Source: Pezizomycotina sp. ARF18
Taxonomy: Eukaryota > Ascomycota
Direction of reading: 5' to 3'
NCBI GenBank assembly: GCA_002224055.1
Contig: AZLU01000110.1
Span: 1 to 64,000, forward strand
Length of the DNA stretch: 64,000 nucleotides
Shown in pieces: positions 49,672 to 63,411 of this stretch (its first letter is position 1; every line of letters starts with the position of its first letter). The position numbers and the translations under genes are program-made. Under the pieces are notes generated by a model. The model worked only from the letters and a program-made list of their open reading frames with translations, was not told where the DNA came from and made no database searches.

Positions 49672-51165
49672 TGTTTTTTGGTGCGTGTGGGAGTGTGTAA
49701 GGAAAAGAAAAGTTATCGAACGGCGTTCTTTCGTGCGACGGAGGTTGGTTTAGTGCTGAGGTGAAGGGAAAATTTGCGTCGACGATAGAGAGTGGCGACT
49801 GGAGGGTTGATTGATAAATGGTTATTGTATTGGCTGTCAAGCTGGTTCTCAGGTTCTGGGCATTCGAAAGTGGTCCAATATTGGTATCGGAGACACCGAA
49901 AACGAATCCAAGGGAAGGGTAAAATTTGAACTCCTCACCGTTTTAGAAAGGAATAGAGGTTTCTGGCGATATGGGAGGAAGAGCCTAAAAAAAACCTGAT
50001 TGATGTCTGTAAATCGAACTCAAAAAGCGCAGGAAGAAATAGGCCCAGGGGTATATAGTATGTGACACCCCACTACATATGAGCTAGTTGTTGCTTTGTT
50101 TCTTTCGAGAACAAAAGAATGAGAAGAGACAGGAAGAGGTGTTGGGTTGAAACGCCGGTAGAACGAGACCGATGATCTTCTGTGCGATGAGCGATCAAGA
50201 GTGGCCTGAGGTTTTGAAGAAAAGAAGAGAGGAGGGAGGGGAGAAGAAGAGATGAGAGAGAAGGCGATAGATTATCTGGCGGTTAAAAAAAAAATCTTTC
50301 CATTAGTATATACGTAAATTTGCTACTCTCCTATGTGTACTGTAATTTGTTCTTTTTTTACTTCCGAGTGATGACGACCGTCATGCATGTAAGAAGAGCG
50401 GTAAGTCGTCCCCAAAGGAATTGAAAAAAAAAAAAAAAAAAAAAAAAGCAAGAAGCAAAAATAAGAGTGGAAGGAATGATATATGCAGGTTAATAATATA
50501 AAAACAAAAAAATAATAAACTCCAAGCCAAATGTGAACCAATCAACTGCTAGGAAGCGAACGCCTCTTGCATCAGAGCCACCAAAAAAAAAAAGAGTCCC
50601 AGGAAGAAGAAAAGAAAGAAAGAGAGGAAGAAGTGGATTCTATCTGAATAAGAGACGACTATCAAGTGCTAATAGCAGCGGTGATATATACCTGGTGATC
50701 CGTACGTTCGGAGGAAAGAATAAGTCTAAACAGAACCCGATAGAGAGGAAAGAGCCCGGTAAGCAGTGTAATAAGTACGATACTGACAAGTATCAAGCGT
50801 GGAGGGCAAGCGCAAGAAGAATTTGAAGTACAAGTAGTAATACGTTTGCGATCGGGGAGGAGTCAGAATCCTTAGAATAAAATACACGTATATAAAGAAA
50901 CGGCGAAAGGAAGAAAAAAAGGGAACCGAACATCAATACTTAGATAAACAATGATACAGGTGAAGGGAAGAAGTGCAAAGAAGAAATAGGCGGGATATTG
51001 GTGATTTCAATATTTAAGCATAGGGAGAGGGAAATTTCTTTTGGCTGTGTTCAGTTGAAGGAGCAATGATAATAATAATAAAGCATCCAGTAGCTGATAA
51101 GGCTGTCAAATGTTACCACTGCTGCTTTTTATGCCCCCCCCCCCTTCTTCCAGAGAAGTTATTCG

Positions 51166-51202
<37 letters not shown>
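51166..51202. repeat. A37 homopolymer next to a C11 run
   Basis: Thirty-seven A on the plus strand, preceded 21 bases earlier by eleven C (51134-51144). Confidence 0.9.
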
Positions 51203-51204
<2 letters not shown>

Positions 51205-54200
51205 TCTATATATAATGAGGCAAGTAAAGTAGAAATTTGAATAATTATCAGCAAGGAGTGTACTTTATGTATATATCTTGTTAGATATCTTAATCAAAAT
51301 CTTTCTCTCTTTGAATCTCTCTTTCCTCTTAATCGGGAGGAATTTGCGCGAGATGTGGCTATGACGTTGATGATTTTCCCCTTAACACCTTTCGGATGCT
51401 TCGAATAACGGCCAAAAGATATCCAATACTTCTTTACAGGCAAACCCCCACCAGAGCTGCAGAGGTGGTTATTTATATAACCAATGTATTAATTATTATA
51501 CGACTTTATACAACCCGATGTAGGATGAAGTAGTTGGGTAAGTGGACACGACAGACAGTATCGTCAAATGGTAGTTATTTGATGAAAATAGAAAGAAAAT
51601 CAGGAAAAAACAGATGAACAACAAAAACCAGGAAATGATTAAACCATGAATGAATATTGTGATAGCTTACCAGAATGTACCGCGTGAATGTGTTTATTCA
51701 ACGTGGAATTCCGCTATTAGATCCGGCTGGTGCTATGCTTCGAGCTCAGGTTTTCTTAAAAAGAAAAAGAAATTCAAAAGTAATTAATTTCAGTATGTAC
51801 GATTGTATATATATGGAGTCATTAAGGTCCAGCAAAGGAGATCGCTATACTACTTACTATGAGGACTCCAGAAGTAAGGCCCAATGATTGTTTATTGCAT
51901 ATGTTGTTTATTCAATAGCTTTCTTCTGTTCAGCCGGAGGTTTTATACTGAGAAATCCTTCTCTTCAATAATTTATTGAAATAATTTTGTAGGAGTATGA
52001 TATAGTTTGTTAAAACAAAGAGGTGCTGTAAACGTAAACCACGTTTTGAACGGAGGGCGTTCCGGAATTCCAGTTGTCAGAGAAAACAAAAAAAAAATTT
52101 TTTTGAAACAACTTCTTGGGGCTCAAGGCTCAAGATCCAAGCTGTTTGGAAAGGGCAGATGAAGATCAAACAGATATTTCCGAGACCGTGGATGCTTTAC
52201 TGATTAATAAAATCTTAATGAAACAAATAAATAATATAGTGACGGTGGCAGCAGTATATTAGTCTGCTAGAGCAATAAAAAACAAGGAAGTTCGGTAGGA
52301 ACAAGGAATGGGTTCAACGGTGATCAGCGGTGATAGTCCAACGCTCGTACAGATGGGGTATATCCAATGTGTTGGAGGGGGCCAGACTTCAGAAAAAAAT
52401 GGTTATCAATCTCGCGTGGCCGTGGGGGATAACGATGCTGATTTATAGAAAGTGACGATCTATTAGGATTCTAGATTTAATTTGTATAGGGCCAAAATGG
52501 AGCACAACCTTTCGAGCGCTTTCCTTTTCATATCGCATTCGGTGTTAAAAAGAAATTGTTTGTTTTTTCCCATTCCTTCTTCCCTGTGGGTAGCTCTGTA
52601 GTCCGGAATCAGAAACAGAACTACCCCGAGTGCGGAGTATGAAGTCGATAATGGCCTCGAGCTCCCCGTCGTGACATTGCTTTTCTCGTTATACTCACTC
52701 ATCGCGGAGCTAAAAATAAAGTCGAGAGAGCAATAGAAAGTGGAAAAAAAAAAAAAAAAACGAGGGTATCACTTATCTAAAAATAAAATGAAATGAAGAA
52801 TATCCATCTTTGTGATCGTTACGTGTACTTAAAAGATTCATATATTGCCTTAATGACTCGAAGTATCAATCGTATTTCCCTGATTGCCAAACCTTTTTCT
52901 TGTGCAGACGGTCTTGTTCGTGGTGGGGATGGCCGGAAGGCGGGCAATGCAGCAGTGTTCGCAAGTGTGAAAAGCTATTAGAAGATTTCGGGAGTTTGAG
53001 TTGTTACGTATAGTCTCCCTTTTCTTTTTTTTTTACCTCTCTTTTCCTCCCCGAACTGAGGCCGTAGGTCTCTTTTCTTGTTCGTTGCTTCACTAACCGT
53101 GTGCCGTTTTGATATATATCTGAAAGCCGAAGGAAAAGAAAAAAAAAAAAAAAGGGAAAGAAAGGGATCTAAATGTTAGCCACTTCTTCTAGTTGTATGC
53201 TTTACCAGTCTTTCTCGTCAACTAGAGCAGCCAAAAAAGCCATTCCCTCAATTTCTCCCTGTCGTTCATCGTCATAGGACATGATGAGGCTTGCAGTAAC
53301 CTGGTCTTTTTTTAGTGAGTTGTCTCCACAGCTCAAAAGCGACAGCACCGGAATAAGAAACCAGTGAAGCAAATTTCAAAAGTTGGTTAGTACTTTGGAA
53401 AGCCACACCTGCACGAAGATAGAGTGTGAAGCAGCTCCTATCCCGGGGATTAATTCTTTCGAAATAGCAGCTAGGCACTCTGCCAAATCCAGCGCTTAAG
53501 CCAAACATTGGCTTCGGCTTCTTCTTTCTTTTATTAAGAAGATTGTTCCTCTCTACTCGTTTTTGTTGAAGATATTCAGGAAATAAAGATAATAAATATA
53601 GTAGTAAAGTTGATATTGTCGTGGAAGGGTTTAAAATGAGACTAAGGAAAGAGAAGCCCTAACCTCTCGTTTCGTAAACAACTTACTATATCGTGAGGCC
53701 CACTAACACTAGCATATCGCCGATAACAATAGTCAATGTGCTCAAAAAACGAGAGCAGTTATATGCGGGTGATGATTTAACATTTCCCGAGATCGACATT
53801 GCAGAAACGAAACTGGATTTTCCTGTCGGAGGTGACACCGATGTACTATTCGCTTATACCCCCTTCGTATTCAAAGGCAAAAAAAAGGGGTTTTTTTTTT
53901 TTTCAATTTTTTAAATTCATTTCTCGTTCCTTAGATTTCTTGAAAAGCATGTATTTTATCGTGATTATTAAAAACATGAGACATTGCATTTGTTCCTCGG
54001 AGGCAGCGGTAGGTAACTCTGAAAAATCAGGACGACGCCACCGGGCATTGATTCTCATTACAGCAAGCTCAACTGAGGCATCCAGAGACCAAGATTCTAG
54101 CTTGTGCAAGGAAACATGCTTATCTCCTTTGATATTGGTTGGTCGGATATGGCCGTCAGGAGGGTGGTGAGAAATCAGAATTTCTGTTCCCCAGCACGTA

Positions 54201-56684
54201 CAAAATAGGATAGTACAGGTTTTCTTTTTTTGGTCCAGTCTGCAAGCCTTCGCATAAACGAGCTCGCGACCAGGGCCTTATAGCTGTCTAAAGTATGGCG
54301 TTTTTCGCTTTTTTCCCGCTCTCGCTAAAAAGTACTCTGGATAAAGCCGTGGGGAATTGAGGTCAAGAATCTGAGTGCTCCGACAGCCATTGGCTCGTCC
54401 AGTTTCATCAGTCTAGATCGCGAGTTTTCTTTTTTACTTCTCCTTTTTCTTTCTTGACTTTTTTTTAATTGATCTTATCTGCGATATGTAAATCAAGCAA
54501 CATCGCAAGACCAATGTCAGAATATATATATAGTGAGCGAGATGAAGGGGTTATTGCTGTTTATGATATCTATACCGAAGCCACCACAGGTCATCGTGAG
54601 CCATGTTGGTCCCCTTTTTACGCACTTTTTTTTTTTTTTGTATTCAATTTCTTCAACCATGAAAGGCTTGATGAGGGAAATACCGACAGGTTTTAAAGAG
54701 ATATTACCTGCAGGCATGCATGCTCCGTCAACTCCTTTCATTGTGGACCACCCATCTTTCTCAAAGTTTGGAAGCGAATCCGGCAAAAAACACTCCGATC
54801 GAATAAGCGAATCGCCTCAAGTACGCCAACAATATCGCAGGTTTTTTTTTTTTTTTTTTTTTGCTGGTTACTTACTCATGCTGCGTGTGCTGTGCGTGAG
54901 GATGTTGTCGAATCCAACCGGTATTAGCCGTGAAGGGTTCAAAGGGGGGAAAGTAGTCTGTAAAATGGCACGATGTTACAACATCGATAACCGGGAAACA
55001 GATACCGCGGAGGTACTAAAAGGTTTGAAAATTCTCGTATATGATAACTTCACAGCAAAGAATATGCATACATATATATCAACACACTGAGGATAATAAC
55101 TCTTGACAATGGCTTGGAAGTGCCTGAGAATGGAGTGGGCCTATCTCGGAAATCGTTCTAGTGGCTAAGAGGTCGCAAATGGCTTAGAGGAATTCATTAA
55201 TTCTTCTGGTTCCGTCCCAAAATCGAAGATGTCAGTGGGACGGTTTCCTCTCGAATAAAAATCGGTATATCGTATAGGATGTTTACTTAATAACAGCAGA
55301 TTCTTCATCATTAAGGGCAAGTATATTACTTGTAAATATACAAGTAAAAAGAGTTCTTTATCTGTAGCTGCTTTCTTATACTACACGCAGTAATGTAATT
55401 ACTAAGTACTTTCGATGTTTCGAGAAAAATTAGCGAAGCATTAGTAGCATCTCGATTTTGGTCTGTGAACTGGAGGAAGAATAGGAGGTGATTGTACGTC
55501 GCATCCTATCAATATACGATTTAACATAATCTGCTTCTTAATTTCGATGTCCAGTTAAAGTTAAACTTCGGAGCACGTTTAAACTGTTCCAATCGCTAAG
55601 TATCAAAGCCTCTGCTGTGCGAAGCTGCCTGTTTGCTAGCCCTGCTGATCTTCCCTCGTGACTTCTGAGCCTCGTTTCAACCTGCAAGAGCCGCTGATCC
55701 TAATAAGTTGGAAATGTGAGCTTGGCTGTGCTGGAACCAACCAACGTGCGTCAATGACGAAATGCATGAACAAAGAAGGGAAGCTCTTTTTCATGCTATA
55801 TACACGCATAAGACGCCTCAGTAACTGTTGATTCTTCAAAACTCACACAAAGTTGGTTAGCACGTTTCTTTTAGAGCGGATATTTAAATCAAGCTGCCTA
55901 TCTGAGCAGCTCGCGTTGTCGTTTCAACCAAAACTTTCAGCTTGGCGGAGATTAAAAGTGCGGCGAAAAATATGGTCCCGTGTTTCGCCCTGCCTTTCCC
56001 AGGTCTCTTTGGCGCAGGCATCGATATAATAAATAATCCGGCTTGTCGACCGAGAAAAAATAGGCCGTATCTGCATCACAAAAACAGTATGAACTTTTTT
56101 TTTGGATCATGTGAAGAGAAAATAATGTGAAACCCGAGTAGCCTTGGGAATGGTCTAGATTATCGCGTTTTTACTCGCGTGGGTGGTGGAACTCAAGCTC
56201 AGAGCTCGCTCATGTGATTGGACACCGATAAGAGGAGTGAAAGACGACGAAGCAGTGGGATGTAGCAGACAAGTAAGGATAAAGAGCGACAAAAGAATAG
56301 AAAAAGAAAGGAAAGATATTTCTTTTTGTTGAACCTCTTTCTCACCAAAAAAACACACAACCCTCTTCTTTCTACAGCTCTGCTGCTGCTGCTGCTGCAT
56401 TGCCACTGTTTTCGCTCCTGCCTTTTTCTCTCCACTGCACTAGAAAAGAGACAGAATGTGGCGTGTGGATATGCGCTATCGGATTGGGCCTTTTTAAAAC
56501 TCTGCGAGGATGAAAGATATTGTTACACTGTGGTCCCTAATAAATAAAGTTGGTGAGCTAAGAAAGCAGGTGATTAGCTGCTCGCTGGAAAAATCCTTCT
56601 TCCACGACTTCTCAAGATAAACACATGGAAGCGCTGAAGGAAGCTGCTCAAAGCCAGTGAAAGGATCACTTCAAGCACCCTCGC

Positions 56685-56685
<1 letters not shown>

Positions 56686-56718
<33 letters not shown>
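56686..56718. repeat. A33 homopolymer
   Basis: Thirty-three A in the gene-poor stretch upstream of choline kinase. Confidence 0.9.
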
Positions 56719-56719
<1 letters not shown>

Positions 56720-57818
56720 GAGGCAATCAGTTTGCCGCTTTGATCATATTGATGTTCTTTCTTCCCTGCTGCCAGTATATAAGTAGCAGTCGATTATAAC
56801 ACTCCGGGTACATCCTTCTTGTCAGCCAGGTCAATCTATTAGCAATAAGTAGAAGTGTCATGACGAAGCCTTGAAGACTTTTTTCTTGGAATCCGAAGAT
56901 AATAATAATTGCAAGAATATTGAAAAGAAAAGAAAGAAAAGAAAGAAGAGTGTAGTATTTACACTGAATTAATTCAAATTATATTTTATCTAAAGATCTT
57001 TCTGTCTTTCCTCTTTCTCTGACCTTTTTTTTTTTTTTTTTTTTGTAAGAGAGCATGGTAGCAGTAAAATAATAGTAGAAGTAGTGGTGGTATTCGCCTT
57101 AAAACCTTCTGCCCTTATAACCTTTTATCCCCTCTCTCACCTCCTCTCCCTCATCCTTTTTTGCTCTCCGCATTCATTTCACCAACACTTCATATTAAAA
57201 CAAATCGCTTAGCAAACTCTTGAAAACTTACCAGGAGATACTTGAGCTTGCCTTAGCTCATTCCTTTCATTACAGAAATATCGCTTTCCCTATAGCCTGT
57301 TTTACTTCCTATAAGTCTTATCTTTATCCTTTTTTTTTTTTTTTTTTTAAGCTTTCTACGAGGAGTTTCGCTGGAGCAAAGTCAAACAAGCTTATCTGTC
57401 GAAATTCCGAAGCGTTAAGAAATGTCGTCGTCCCAACTTTGGTGCTGCCGAACCACAAGGTGAGCGGAAGAAGCCTGTTTTTGTTTTAACTGGAGCTCTT
57501 AGTCTTCTCCCCTCCTCCTTCTCTCGAATGATGTCGCCATACCTCTGCTACTTGGCGATGTTCTGTGGTAACGAAAGACCAAGCCCGGAGAAACTTACCC
57601 AACTCGTTTGTTGCACAATCGTGCGACCCACCCCTTCTTTGTGCTACCTGACTGTATGTCTCTCTTTCTATGATTTTTATCAAATATCTTTTTGTTCTTT
57701 TTTTTTTTTTTTTCCTTTCCTTCCGGAACCCTTTTTCAGCTACCAAAAAAAAAACCTTATAAAAACCACACTAAACAGACTCGTTTCACACAACTATTAG
57801 GTGGACCGCTAGCCTCAA

Positions 57819-60373
57819 ATGTCGAGGAATCGAAAGAGACAACTTCCTCTCCGAGCTCTTCCCCCGTCCGTCACCGAAGAACTTCTTTCACCAAAGTCTG
57901 CAAGGAAAGCTATCGATGGCCAAGCACCACATAAAACCAGCGGAACCGCCTCAGGGGATCGGACCCCTCCGCTGGTCATGCTCATCCGGACGCCGATGTG
58001 AAGGCCTCAGATGACAAGTTGCATGTTCCCGACGTAGATGGTGACGGAAAGAAGCACTCCCACCCGCACAGACCTCATCATCGTCACCAAGCTTCCGACG
58101 ATGGTAGCCTCCAGATTATTGAACAGGTTAAGCAGTGGCTGATCAACGAACGGGAAAGGCGACAGGGCAGCAGCGCTGTGGGTGATGCCCTTCGGGAGCC
58201 GGCGAGATACAGCCCCACATCTGAGTCGCTCGACCGCTTGAAGATATTTTGTCCGCAGTAGACCATGGGACAGTTCTTCGTACTTTGCGCAAGCGAAACT
58301 ACGGCCTCGAAGTATTAAGAGCAATCGGGGCGTGTCCCATACCGGTAGCATGTCGGATGCTTACACTACCGACAATGCCGACGAACCATCTGCAGAAAGT
58401 CCAGAGTGCGATGTAGTCTTGGATAATACAAAGAACACTCAGTAGAGTTCCGCACTGAAATCTTGAAACTCACGCACACCTTGAGAGTTAAGGGATGGCG
58501 AAGGGTTAAGCTCGACCGAGGGGCTGAGCTCAAGGTCAACAGGATCAGCGGGGCCTTGACAAATGCCGTGAGTCCTCCTTCGTATGGGTGGTCTTTTGGA
58601 GCTCAATAAAATCGACAACCGCTGATTTTTTCTTTTTTCCCCCAAACTTAGTATACAAAGTACCCCACCTTACGTAGATCCTCTTGGTGATCTCCCTCTG
58701 GCAAGCAGCTCGTCTTCGGTCAATCTTCAAGACAAGTCAGCCCCAGAATCGGGACAGGGCACACCAAAACGAACCCCTAGACAGCCTAAGTAAGTAGAAT
58801 AGCTATAGCGTTCCCTACTCTTGAAGCTTGCCGTGGAAATTCCAAATAACCTCTGCTTAAATCGACCTAACGAAGTGTGTCTTGAAAAGTCCTTTACTGC
58901 TTCGAATTTACGGCCCGCAAGTCGGCCACCTAATCGACCGTGACTCGGAATTAACATACTATATCGTTTGGCTACAACATGTCGGTCCAGACTCCTGGGC
59001 ACATTCCAGAATGGTCGCTTCGAGGAGTTTTATGATGCGACAACTCTTACGAGAAAGGACAATCAGGATCCCAGAAACTAGTAGACTTATTGGCAGGAGA
59101 CTGCGTGAGCTACACGATCACATCCCTCTTATGGATTACGAAAGGGCCCGTGGCCCTTCTGTTGGAACAACTGGGATAAATGGGTAGCAAGGGGTGAAAC
59201 TGTTATGCAAACTCTTGAGGAAAGGCAACCTGGCAAAAGGTTCCTAATCACAAAGTGGGACGTTCTCAGGATGGTCGTTGAGCAGAGATACCGCCCGTGG
59301 CTGATGAAGAATCATGGAGGAGAAGAGGAGCTGAAGAAGATCATAATTTTCGCTCACAACGATGTAAGTGTCATGTGAGAAGCTTTAAAGGCTCATTATC
59401 TATTTCCCCTTCCGTTTTCTTTTCTTTTCTCTTTTTTTTTCCTTCGGTCAGAGTGGTTCTAACAGCTTTCTACAAAGACACAATATGGGAATATTATGAG
59501 CAAAATCAGCTTCCAGAGCCTCCTGCACAGCCGCCTCGGATGGCAGATATGCCTAGCGGAACTATCTCTGCCCTAGGTCTCCTAGATTGACGCGAAGGCA
59601 TCCAAGTCTAATCTCACTGCTCAGCAGCAACCTCACCAAAACCTTTTGGTCATTGACTTCGAATACGCTGGAGCAAACTCTCGAGGCTTCGAGTTTGCTA
59701 ATCACTTTGTAAGTTCTAGCTTGAAAAGCAAACCCTTGAGCTCATATTTAATCTATAATGGCCAAAATAGTGCGAGTGGATGTCCGATTACCACTGCCTT
59801 CTAGCACCAACGGCTCACACCGTTCATCACGAACTTTATCCAACCATTGAAGAACAGCGCAATATCATCCACGCTTACGTGGAGTACAGCCACTTCCCTA
59901 CGTCATCCCCACGGAGGAATCAGTGAGGAAGCAGCTTCTTAATCCAGGTCCCGGTCCTAAGCGCTCCTCCTCGAACGTTAATCTTGACCGCCTTGCCCAT
60001 CTTTCCAAAAATGAACAAGAAGAAATTGAGCGGGAGGTAGATCGGTTGGTGACGGAAGCGAAGAATTGGCGCGCGTCCGCCAATTGCTCGTGGGCCTTGT
60101 GGGGTATCGTGCAGGCAAACGTCCCTGGCGTTCAGGTCACAGAGAATGGGGAAGCGATCCCGGATGATGAGCCTAAACCCGACAATACGACCGGCGCTCA
60201 AGGCGGTGAGCTGGAGGAGGAGACGAGTTTGACTACATTAAGTATGCGGAGCAGAAAGCCATGATCTTCTGGGAGATATGCTTATCCACGGGCTCGTTAC
60301 CGAAGACGAGATGGTAGAGTGGTCCGGAGTTAAGGACTTCAAGTCCAAGCTCAAGTCGTTGGACGGAAAATAA
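57819..60373 (+). CDS. CKI1: Choline/ethanolamine kinase
   Basis: Phosphorylates choline (or ethanolamine) at the start of the CDP-choline pathway. The N-terminal extension is polar and His-rich (KKHSHPHRPHHRHQ) and includes LQIIEQVKQWLINERERRQG, as in fungal relatives. Then come ECDVVLDNTKNT, FRTEILKLTHTLRVKGWRRV, LDRGAELKVNRISGALTNA and, after an intron (GTGAGT near 58569), VYKVP. LLRIYGPQVGHLIDRDSELT and GRRLRELHDHIPLMDYE follow. The catalytic motif is split by an intron: IIIFAHND, then TQYGNIM after 59478. The second motif is LVIDFEYAGANSRGFEFANH, followed after an intron by CEWMSDYH. The end reads KAMIFW, then MLIHGLVTEDEMVEWSGV and a stop at 60373. One G is missing near 60269, and other frame changes lie near 58240, 58330, 59010 and 59155. 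The start is uncertain. Confidence 0.88.
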
Positions 60374-60908
60374 GCGCCTTAGCGATAGAAGATTCTGTTT
60401 TGTTAATGGGAACCCACAATGTTTTCATCTTTATGAAAAGCATTTGCTTTGTTACTATAAGCATTTTATCATCATCAGTAGTAGTGATAGTTTTGTTCCT
60501 CTTTTTTCGTTGATTCTTTGATGGCACTTTTTTTGTTTTTCGACATTCGAATTTTGAAGCCAGATCGACGCATATCCATATGCATATTCACTGAAATATC
60601 ACAATTTAGCACTCTTTATAATCCTGCCCAAACGAATAGAGCACTCTTTCTGTAAAGCATGTTTTTCTTACTACGAAAAATTCTATAATACTTTGGTATG
60701 ATTCTATAAGTGAGCTTGAATAGATATTGGATATAGGTGCAATGCGCAACTTAGACATTGGTTTGAATCTACCAGAATCGAGGAATAGATCCATAGAGTC
60801 TCATGGGACTTTTTAAATACAAATTATTCAAGTAGCAAATAATATACGACAAAATTTCAGGCCACACAAAAGGCTCTTAAAGCGAAAAAACAACTATATC
60901 ACATCACC
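60374..60908. other. Spacer between convergent genes
   Basis: AT-rich 3' flanks of choline kinase and Coy1. No gene recognised. Confidence 0.5.
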
Positions 60909-63411
60909 CTATTCAACGCCGGGAGGTGGACCTTCCTGCCGCCACGGTCCCGCACTGTCACCGCCACCAACACCGCCTTTCAGGACGTCAGCCGCAGGTA
61001 TCGGCACGTCACCGGCGTGGCCAGTTAAACCATGCTCCACCGCACCATGCCAGAATAATACAGTACGCCAAAGACGAGCAGGTGTAATACCGCACAATAC
61101 GCCGCGAACATATTTCTCGTCATCCTATTCTTCATGATGACTCTCGTGAGCGAGAATATCACCCTCTCCACCATCCCCATCCTGTTTGAAAGCCCTCGCC
61201 GACTCACGGCTCCTAAAGGCCTCAAACGGTGAGATATTGGCCTCGTAGGCTGCCCTATATCTGTCGAGCGATAAGCCGGAGGATGTATTCGGATTATTTT
61301 GCACGCCCCGCATTCCTCCCGCCATCGACGACACGCGATCGACGTCGAGCCGTGCCGCGCGTACGAGGATACGTAGCGGGACTTTTCGTAAAGCTGTAGG
61401 TTATCCTTCTGCAGGCTCGCGATTTCCTGCCGGAGCGACGTTACGGTGTCGTGCGTCTTTTGCAGTTCGTCTTCGAGTTCGTGATTTCGCTGCTTGAAGC
61501 GGTCGCGCTGCGCTGTTATCATTGGCAGGATACCCTGACTTGGTGGCGCTTCGCCCGCTGCGGCTCGTATTTGGTCGAAGCTCGCTTGATTCGGATTACC
61601 GGATTTGCCGGACAGTAAAGAAGCCGTCGGGCTCTCGCGGATTGTAGTAGTGCGTGGTCCGAAGCTTCCAGCTTGCGACTGCGCGGAAGCGAGAAACGTA
61701 CGTGCCGGCCACGGACATGCCAGATGACGGTAGTTGCGCATGCGCTTGAACCTTTGTAAGTCATCCTCTAGTTGCGCATTTAAGGCGCGAGAGTGGTGTA
61801 GCTCAGTCTTTGTGTCATTTAGCGACTTTTGAAGCTCCGCGAGACGGCTTGTGAGATCTTGGTGCGATACCTATGTTTTGATTGGGGATTAGCTTCGAAG
61901 ATTTTTGGTGATCAATATGTCAAGATATGAGAGCCTACCCTAAGGACCGTTAATTCACTACCAAGCTTCTTATTGCGGGCGAGCAGTAGCTGTTCTAATG
62001 TCTCCTTTTTGCCTTTCTTTTCTTGAGTGCTGTCACCATCCGTGCTTGTTTGATCGGTATCATCATTGTCGTCGTCATCATCGTCGCCGGTAGAAAATTC
62101 GATCGTCTTCAGCACTTCCAGCTCACGCTTGATTTCCTCGTAATCGGCGCAGGCTTTAACTTTATCCTTCAGCGTTACATTTTCGTTGCTCATAAGCTCT
62201 GTCTCCCTTTCCTTTGACTTGAGCTTCCGTTCGAATTCCCTGATCTTTTCTTCTCCATCAACCTTGATCTTGTCTATCTTCTTGAGTAGGCTGGAGTTCG
62301 TGTTCTCGAGATGAACGATCCTAGCATCGAGCTCCTCGTGGTCGTCCCTGCTAGACTTGGCAATGTTTGCTTGCGCAAGCTGCATCCTGAGCTGCTCGTT
62401 CCTGCTCTCCATTTCTGCAAGACGCGAAGTGGCCCTTTCGAGGTCGCTGTTGACGATCTCAAGCTCTGCAAGACTGACCCTGCGGTGGTAGACGCCGATT
62501 CTCCTGCAACCTTGCCCATCCTCAGATTCGCTTCGTAATTCGCTTTCAGCTCCTTCATCAGCTTCTCCTGCTGCTCGACCTTCTCCTGCAGGCTCTTTTC
62601 CTTTGCCTCCAGTTTGCTGTCTTCTCCTCCATGATCGCTTTGAAGCCTTCTTCTGCCTTTCCGACGGCGTCCCGGACTGCCCTTCCTTCCTGGCAATTTC
62701 CCGGTTGAGCTCCTCCACCCTCCTCTCGAGGGACTGTACTTGGCAGATATCCTCGCATTCGTCGTGCGCAGCGTGTTATTCTCATTCTGAAGGCGGGTAA
62801 CGTCTTCCGACACAACGAGCGATTCGACGGATGCTTCCAGGAGGGGGTATGGGTCTGGAGCTTCAGAGAGGTGGTTGTAAACGTTGAGGAATAGGGATTC
62901 GGTGGATTTTCTGTGGTTCGATATGTGGTCGATGAATTGCTGGTAAGCTGTTCCATTACAAACGGTGAATCAGCAATGAGAAAACTAGGAGTCTCGAAAA
63001 AAAAAAAATCTTCGACGCTAAGGGGACCAACATTTCAAGAGCCCTTGTACTCCGACAGCTTGTCGGCATCGCTAAGCTTCCGAAAGTCTTTGGTCTTCTG
63101 AGCGACTTCTTTTCTTTCGACCAAGTCGTCGCGCTGGTGCGTGATCATCTCGCTCGCTTCCGTGTCCATCTGCTTTTGCAGCGACGAGAGGTCGATCCCT
63201 ATTATGTTTGTCCGTCAGCTTGGACCATATTACCAACAAGAAGGAGGAAAAACATCAAAAGCCGTTCCAACCTCTCCATACTGCAATAGCCTTCTGAAAA
63301 GCATTCTCCGAGGCGTCCTTCGCTGCCAGGTCTGTCGAAGTCCTCTCCTTCGAGGTGGGGTTTTTCGGTACTGCCCCTCGGGCTCGCGGTAGCCGATCCT
63401 GATGGTGCCAT
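60909..63411 (-). CDS. COY1: Coy1/CASP Golgi coiled-coil membrane protein
   Basis: C-terminally anchored golgin of the CASP/Coy1 family, which acts in retrograde tethering at the Golgi. The start MAPSGSATASPRG leads (one G missing near 63380) to ASENAFQKAIAVWR. After an intron come IDLSSLQKQMDTEASEMITH and QKTKDFRKLSDADKLSEYKG. Then follow FIDHISNHRKSTESLFLNVY and SEAPDPYPLLEASVESLVVS. A long coiled coil occupies most of the protein (for example ERKLKSKERETELMSNENVT). The C-terminal family block is QRDRFKQRNHELEDELQKTH, IASLQKDNLQLYEKSRYVSS and DRYRAAYEANISPFEAFRSR. The membrane segment is NMFAAYCAVLHLLVFGVLYY. The short tail ends DSAGPWRQEGPPPGVE at 60909. Frame changes near 62710, 62500, 61740, 61350, 61170 and 61060 fit lost bases. 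Confidence 0.88.

Larger units (their letters stand above)
49672..57818. other. 8 kb gene desert rich in simple sequence
   Basis: No gene can be named in this stretch. It contains A24 (50424-50447), C11 (51134-51144), A37 (51166-51202), T21 near 54842-54862, a CTG/CAG run near 56381-56398, A33 (56686-56718) and several 15-22 base T runs near 57026, 57330 and 57698. A few stretches look faintly coding. One is plus-strand KREQLYAGDDLTFPEIDIAE at about 53740-53880, and another is a frame at 54533-55090 interrupted by a T21 tract. Neither matches a family I know. The left end includes the long 5' flank of PBS2. Confidence 0.45.

Noticed and set aside
54533-55090. Long plus-strand frame of 185 codons
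   Set aside because: It runs through poly-T tracts (runs of Phe), has no known family, and the opposite strand is equally open in part. Kept only as a faint patch in the gene-desert note.
49672-57818. A decayed transposable element in the gene desert
   Set aside because: I found no terminal repeats, no transposase or reverse-transcriptase motif and no target-site duplication that I could support by eye.
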